Assembly (NCBI GenBank): GCA_963402885.1
Contig: OY727097.1
Location: forward strand, 9,796,001-9,860,000
Reading direction: 5' to 3'
DNA from: Antedon bifida
Taxonomy: Eukaryota > Echinodermata > Crinoidea > Comatulida > Antedonidae
Length of the DNA: 64,000 nucleotides
Position 1 is the stretch's first letter; each line of letters starts with the position of its first letter. The notes below the pieces were generated by a model, which was not told where the DNA came from, did not search any database, and saw nothing but the letters and a program-made list of their open reading frames with translations. Below, piece by piece: positions 59,887 to 64,000 of the stretch. A program made the translations under genes and the position numbers.

Positions 59887-61109
59887 TAGTATGTAGGGGT
59901 AATCTAGGCCTACAAAAGGAAATCAATTGCTTATTATTGACATGGCTTTGGTTAGCCACATCATAGCCTAGACCTCTCACTACATTAGTTTTATCATGAT
60001 CCAAAACAGATCAACTAATATACCTCAATAATATATATGCATATATTTTAAAATGCTAGGGATGCTAGGGACCATCAATTGGCAATATACAATAGTATAC
60101 ATAAACAAATGGAGTAAAAAGTATAATAAAATGTTAAAAAATGAGTTTTTCTCATAATAATAATGTTGTGTAGGAAATTAAAATAAAAATATTTTTATTA
60201 ATAATTTTAAATAATAAATGATATAATCATGACATGGTACTGTAAGTAAAATAACTGGAATAAAATAAAGAGGATATGATGATCAGTTTGTGTATTTTTA
60301 AAAAACTTTTATTATATTCACCACATTAATTTTTTTTTTTAATGAATATAAATTTTTTTTTTTACAGAAAACACATACCAAAATAATAATAAAGATAAAG
60401 TTTTTTGAATGTTTAGGAGAAAAATAGAGTAAAACATCATCAATGGTTATGTAGTGATTATTTTGGCATGATTAACACATGGGTCATTGGTGAAGAGGGA
60501 GCCAGTGACCATATTCGCAATTCACACTAGGCGAAAACAACTTTTAAAATTCTCAGTGAGTGAAAGTGAATACCATATAATAATGGGAAATCTTCCTGGT
60601 TTTACATTTCTATTTATTATAAACTATAAATTTTAACATTATAATAACACATGACTTTTTTATATCGTTATCCCGGTAACTATTTTATTCTTTCGATTTA
60701 TAATTACATGAATGAGTCCATGTGAAATTCCTATCTTCAAACATTAGGAAAAAGCCCTGTAGCAACACAACAAAGGATGACAGCACCCAAAGCAAAAACA
60801 TTGTAGGGTATTGCAAACTGCGCAATGTTTGAAAATGAAGAACGGCAGAACTTACCTTCTCTCCTCTCTCCACAATTTATATTAATGCTTTTTGGAATAA
60901 CTTACCCTCAGCCTCTAAAATTTAGAAATATGTATGTGTTGATGAATGATGAGATTCCTTCCTGTTCCTAGCGATTGTCATGAAGTGTATAAAACACTGG
61001 GTAAAAATATTATCCTTAGAAACTAAAGCAAGTGGAGCGAATTTACCAATGACAAGTGACAGTGTGTACAGTATAATCCATCGCTCTGTGATTGGTCAAA
61101 TCACTTGTG
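59887..61109. other. 3' flank of epoxide hydrolase
   Basis: AATAAAATAAA at 60259-60269 is a reasonable poly(A) signal for EPHX2. Nothing else recognised; the small ORFs are unsupported. Confidence 0.5.
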
Positions 61110-61395
61110 TCGCAGTGGTAACCAAGCCTAACTTCGTACTTACACGGTTAATCTTGGTTGCCACTGGAGACACAACGCAAGCATGTTGACCAATGACAAG
61201 CGGCTGTTTGAATAATCTATCGCTTGTGACTGGTCAAATCACTAAAGCTTGGTTCCCACTAGGATGCAACACACACGAGTTGACCAATCACACACAACTG
61301 TGCTTGAGATTGATCACTTTGCGTTGCATCCTAGTGGGAACAAAGCTTTATGTTGTATTATGTCCTTGTGCTAGTGGGAACCAAGCTTTAACCGC
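61110..61395. mobile_element. cluster of MITEs with CTTGGTTCCCACTA ends
   Basis: AAAGCTTGGTTCCCACTAGG (61244) is mirrored at 61329 (CCTAGTGGGAACAAAGCTTT) and again at 61372 (CTAGTGGGAACCAAGCTTTA). Related ends occur at about 61118 and 61153, with shared TTGACCAATSACA. This looks like nested or partial copies of one short inverted-repeat family. Confidence 0.65.
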
Positions 61396-61731
61396 AATAT
61401 GCGTTCGCATTAAAGAGAACTGTTGTCCTAAATAAAAGCAAGGCAATCTAGATTGTCTTTAATAAAGTAACAGTCGAATAAAGATGGGATTCAGTTAGCT
61501 GGTGTGATAAGTTTAACTGGAAATAAGTTGGTCACTTATTAATGTCGACTTAATGGGTAATTAAGTCAATTAATTAAGTTAATAAACTATGTCTCTCTCT
61601 CTGTACTTTCACGGTTGAAGGTGATTTCCGGGAGTACTATTTTGCAATATATTGTTGAAATTCTTAAAATGCCTCTACGTTTAGAGGATTTTATATTGAC
61701 TTGTTAATAATGGTTTTATATATATATATAT

Positions 61732-61945
61732 ATGCTATGACTTTATCCAAATACCCTCACTTGCACTGATGAAGGGCTAGTGTTGCCCGAAAGCTCTGCT
61801 AACTTTTCTGGCTGTTTACTTTATCGTTTTGATTTAGCTTTTCGCTTTTTTATTTGTATCTCCATTGAGATCCAGCCACTGATACCCACAGCATTGTCAT
61901 TTTTTTCAGTAATTTGCCTTTGGATTTATATATATACAGAAATAA
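61732..61945 (+). mobile_element. retroelement 3' repeat, copy 2 (Penelope-like?)
   Basis: Nearly identical to 27755-27965, in the same orientation, including the hairpin and the terminal TTGCCTTTGGATTTATATAT. It is preceded by a (TA)n tract at 61718. Confidence 0.6.
61766..61792 (+). ncRNA. hammerhead-ribozyme-like core, copy 2
   Basis: CTGATGA (61766-61772), GGGC/GCCC stem, GAAA (61789-61792), identical to the copy at 27797-27823. Stems I and III are not evident. Confidence 0.35.
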
Positions 61946-62960
61946 ATGTTTATGAAAATTGAATTCATATTCAGAGTTCCTCGATATGTTTTAAACAGAC
62001 TTGATAAATGGATGGAGAAATTACTCATTTGTCAAAGTTTTAATTCATTAAAAAATGTACATCTAGGTATTCTTTACACAGGGAGAATTGAATAGGAGAA
62101 ATAACTTATTCATAATCATAGCATTTGTTGTTGAGTTGAAAAATATGCTTTATACTTGGAGCAGAAAGCAAGTAAATAGTAAAACACATACATTTCTTAA
62201 GATTGAATTTAAAATTGGAAAAAGTTCACGTATCTATCGATAGTTTATTGATACAGTATATAATAATAAGTAGGAAATATCACATATTTGTGTACCTCGC
62301 TCTGTACATCAATTTTCACATTTTCCTTAAACATCATAATTTTATTTACTATTTGATTTGGACATGATTTCCCATCTACAATTACTAAAGCAAAAGAACA
62401 TAATAAACAGTGCACATGACATGACTACAACGATTATTTTGCAGGGGATTTGATTTAAGATTAGCTCCCTTGTTTTACAGCGATCACAGTATTAACATCC
62501 TAGAACATTTAGAACAAAATATAAGATAGAAATAATCCCCACAACAGAAATTACCTCTTTGCATCGTGAAAATGTCTATATAAGTCTACAATCATTTTCA
62601 ACATCATATGTCACTGTATCTGTCATTTTATTTAACCTACCTATACAAACTGATATATTATTTTGAAAAGTATCCTTAGCTACAAAATTCCAATACCATT
62701 TTTTTCAGACAAGTTAAAATATTACAATATTCCTTATTTCTTTGAAAGCTTGTCATACGTCTGTCAATACATCATAAGGAATGACAATGGAAATATAAAA
62801 TAAAATATCAATAATAAAACTTACAATCTCTTCTCAAAATTTTTTTTGTACTTTTTTGTTCTGAAAAAGAGATGTTTTTTCAGATAGTAATACAAAGTTA
62901 TTTTCAACTCTCTGTTCAATATTAACAATAATACAAGTCCATTTTTAATATATTACGCTT
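61946..62960 (-). other. probable 3' UTR of the CBP/p300 gene
   Basis: Lies directly downstream of the CBP stop on the minus strand. AT-rich, with several minus-strand AATAAA-like sequences. The true 3' end cannot be fixed by eye. Confidence 0.4.
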
Positions 62961-64000
62961 CTATAACCGGTCAACCAGTTGCGTTAATTGGTCCTGAGCT
63001 GACATTGCCCCTAAATCTGGATCTCCTTGTTGGCCTAACGTTGGGTTTGCAGCAGGACTTTGTAACTGATTCAAGCCCGCAGCTTGTGCTATCATGCTCT
63101 GGTCAGTTTGCATGGCATCGGGGCCGACACCACCAGGGTGTGGCGAATGTGTTTGTGATGCGGGGTGGGGAGATTGCTGTGCAGAATGCGTCCTTGGCGA
63201 AGGCACCGGTTGAGATTGCGGCCTAGGTGGAGGATTCGGAGACCGCACCTGCCCCAGTGAATTTGCTGCGGTGGCCATTGTTTGGGGCGACCTGACTTGT
63301 TGCATAACTTGTTGGGGCGATCGACCCCCTATCATTGGTTGTTGATTTGGCACCATACCCTTTGTCTGATTTTGCATTTGCTGATTTTGTATCATTTGGA
63401 TATGAAGATTATTGGCACCTTGCATGTTAACATTGTTACTTTGTTGCTGCTGCTGCTGCTGCTGTTGGTGCTGTAACTGTTGCTGCAACATGAGCAGTTG
63501 CTGCTGCTGTCGGTTGCGTCTTTGCTGCAGCTGTGCTTGGTTAAATTGATTCATTTGATTGCTTTGTTGAGCCTGCATCTGTTGTGCTTGCATTTGTTGC
63601 ATCTGCGGTTGCATCTGTGGCTGCTGCATCTGCTGTGCCTGCATCTGGTTCTGTTGAGTTAACCTAGCCTGCAACAACCTCTGCTGCTGCTGTTGTTGCA
63701 ACCACTGTTGTTGCCTCTGCTGCTGTTGCTGCTGCTGCTGTTGCACTTGTTGCTGTTGTACTTGTTGTTGTGGGAATTGTTGTTGACCTGGTTGTTGCTG
63801 TGGCATGTTTTGTTGCTGCTGTTGTTGCTGTTGTTGATTTTGCTGAGACCTCTTTATAAAAGCTGCCATAAGCAATGGATTGGATTTCAGGAGGGTCATC
63901 ACTTGTTTTTGTTGTTGAGGTGATGAAGGTGATTTTAAAGTTTGAAGAAGTTGCTGCAAAAGTTGCGGTGAAAAACCGGGTCGTTGCTGAATACCAGCCC
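62961..64000 (-). CDS. CREBBP: CREB-binding protein / p300 C-terminal part (partial)
   Basis: The minus strand is open from the window end (64000) to a TAG at 62963-62961: 345 codons, the 3' part of the last coding exon. The 5' end is cut by the window, so no start is given. Near the beginning is the nuclear coactivator binding domain: '[20 protein letters not shown]' and '[13 protein letters not shown]', almost as in human CBP. This module folds with p160 coactivators, IRF3 and p53. It is followed by a very Gln-rich region with many Q runs and a Pro/Ser-rich part ([20 protein letters not shown]), ending '[10 protein letters not shown]', comparable to the TLEKFVEGL-type end of vertebrate CBP. 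CBP is a nuclear histone acetyltransferase; its catalytic parts lie beyond the window. The leucine-rich ORFs on the opposite strand are antisense shadows. Confidence 0.92.
   Translation of the reverse strand, partial: AGIQQRPGFSPQLLQQLLQTLKSPSSPQQQKQVMTLLKSNPLLMAAFIKRSQQNQQQQQQQQQNMPQQQPGQQQFPQQQVQQQQVQQQQQQQQQRQQQWLQQQQQQRLLQARLTQQNQMQAQQMQQPQMQPQMQQMQAQQMQAQQSNQMNQFNQAQLQQRRNRQQQQLLMLQQQLQHQQQQQQQQQSNNVNMQGANNLHIQMIQNQQMQNQTKGMVPNQQPMIGGRSPQQVMQQVRSPQTMATAANSLGQVRSPNPPPRPQSQPVPSPRTHSAQQSPHPASQTHSPHPGGVGPDAMQTDQSMIAQAAGLNQLQSPAANPTLGQQGDPDLGAMSAQDQLTQLVDRL

Noticed and set aside
63005..63923. Leucine-rich plus-strand ORFs opposite CBP
   Set aside because: Antisense of CAG/CAA codons gives Leu; the minus strand carries the recognisable NCBD.
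1..64000. Bacterial-type features (operons, Shine-Dalgarno sites, CRISPR arrays)
   Set aside because: Spliced animal genes and LINE/MITE content show nuclear eukaryotic DNA; the only regular arrays are a minisatellite and the partial EGF-exon array.

Overview
The window is AT-rich animal nuclear DNA: coding exons are short, split by GT-AG introns, and scattered among many decayed transposons. The gene content (CBP/p300 coactivator, soluble epoxide hydrolase, dCMP deaminase, EGF-plus-trypsin protease, eglin-like inhibitors) and the repeat style suggest a marine invertebrate, most likely a deuterostome such as an echinoderm. The phylum is an inference, not something I can prove from the sequence.

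Layout. 0-9 kb is a repeat graveyard: at least four LINE reverse-transcriptase remnants, two small inverted-repeat elements, and local duplications. At 9.4 kb lies a well-folded tRNA-like gene with an unusual AUC anticodon. From 9.7 to 16.3 kb there are two tandem three-exon paralogs (436 and 439 aa) with a helical TPR-like front and a J-domain-like HPD motif near the C-terminus. 16.4-25.7 kb is again repeats: a LINE 3' end, an 820-bp inverted-repeat element with a clear target duplication, a broken duplicate of the protease signal-peptide exon, and three further LINE or repeat blocks. 25.7-29.6 kb holds a dCMP deaminase gene whose first exon I could not find. 30-32.5 kb has two more LINE remnants.

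33.3-40.4 kb (+) is a four-exon secreted serine protease (434 aa: signal peptide, EGF-like module, basic and Thr/Pro-rich linker, trypsin-like domain). Its second intron carries about eight decaying partial copies of the EGF exon. Convergent to it, on the minus strand, are two tandem three-exon genes for secreted potato-inhibitor-I (eglin c, MEROPS I13) proteins at 40.8-43.6 and 47.7-49.3 kb, with different reactive-site residues (Ala and Met). This protease-inhibitor neighbourhood is the most interesting gene context here. Neither inhibitor is visible as one long ORF; I assembled both from splice sites.

50.7-59.9 kb (+) is a complete 17-exon soluble epoxide hydrolase (566 aa). Its hydrolase active site is intact, but one phosphatase catalytic Asp of the N-terminal HAD domain is missing. 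63.0-64.0 kb (-) is the last part of CBP/p300 (NCBD and Gln-rich tail), cut by the window end.

Exon boundaries were read by eye from splice consensus, reading-frame continuity and protein-family similarity. No alignment or search was run.
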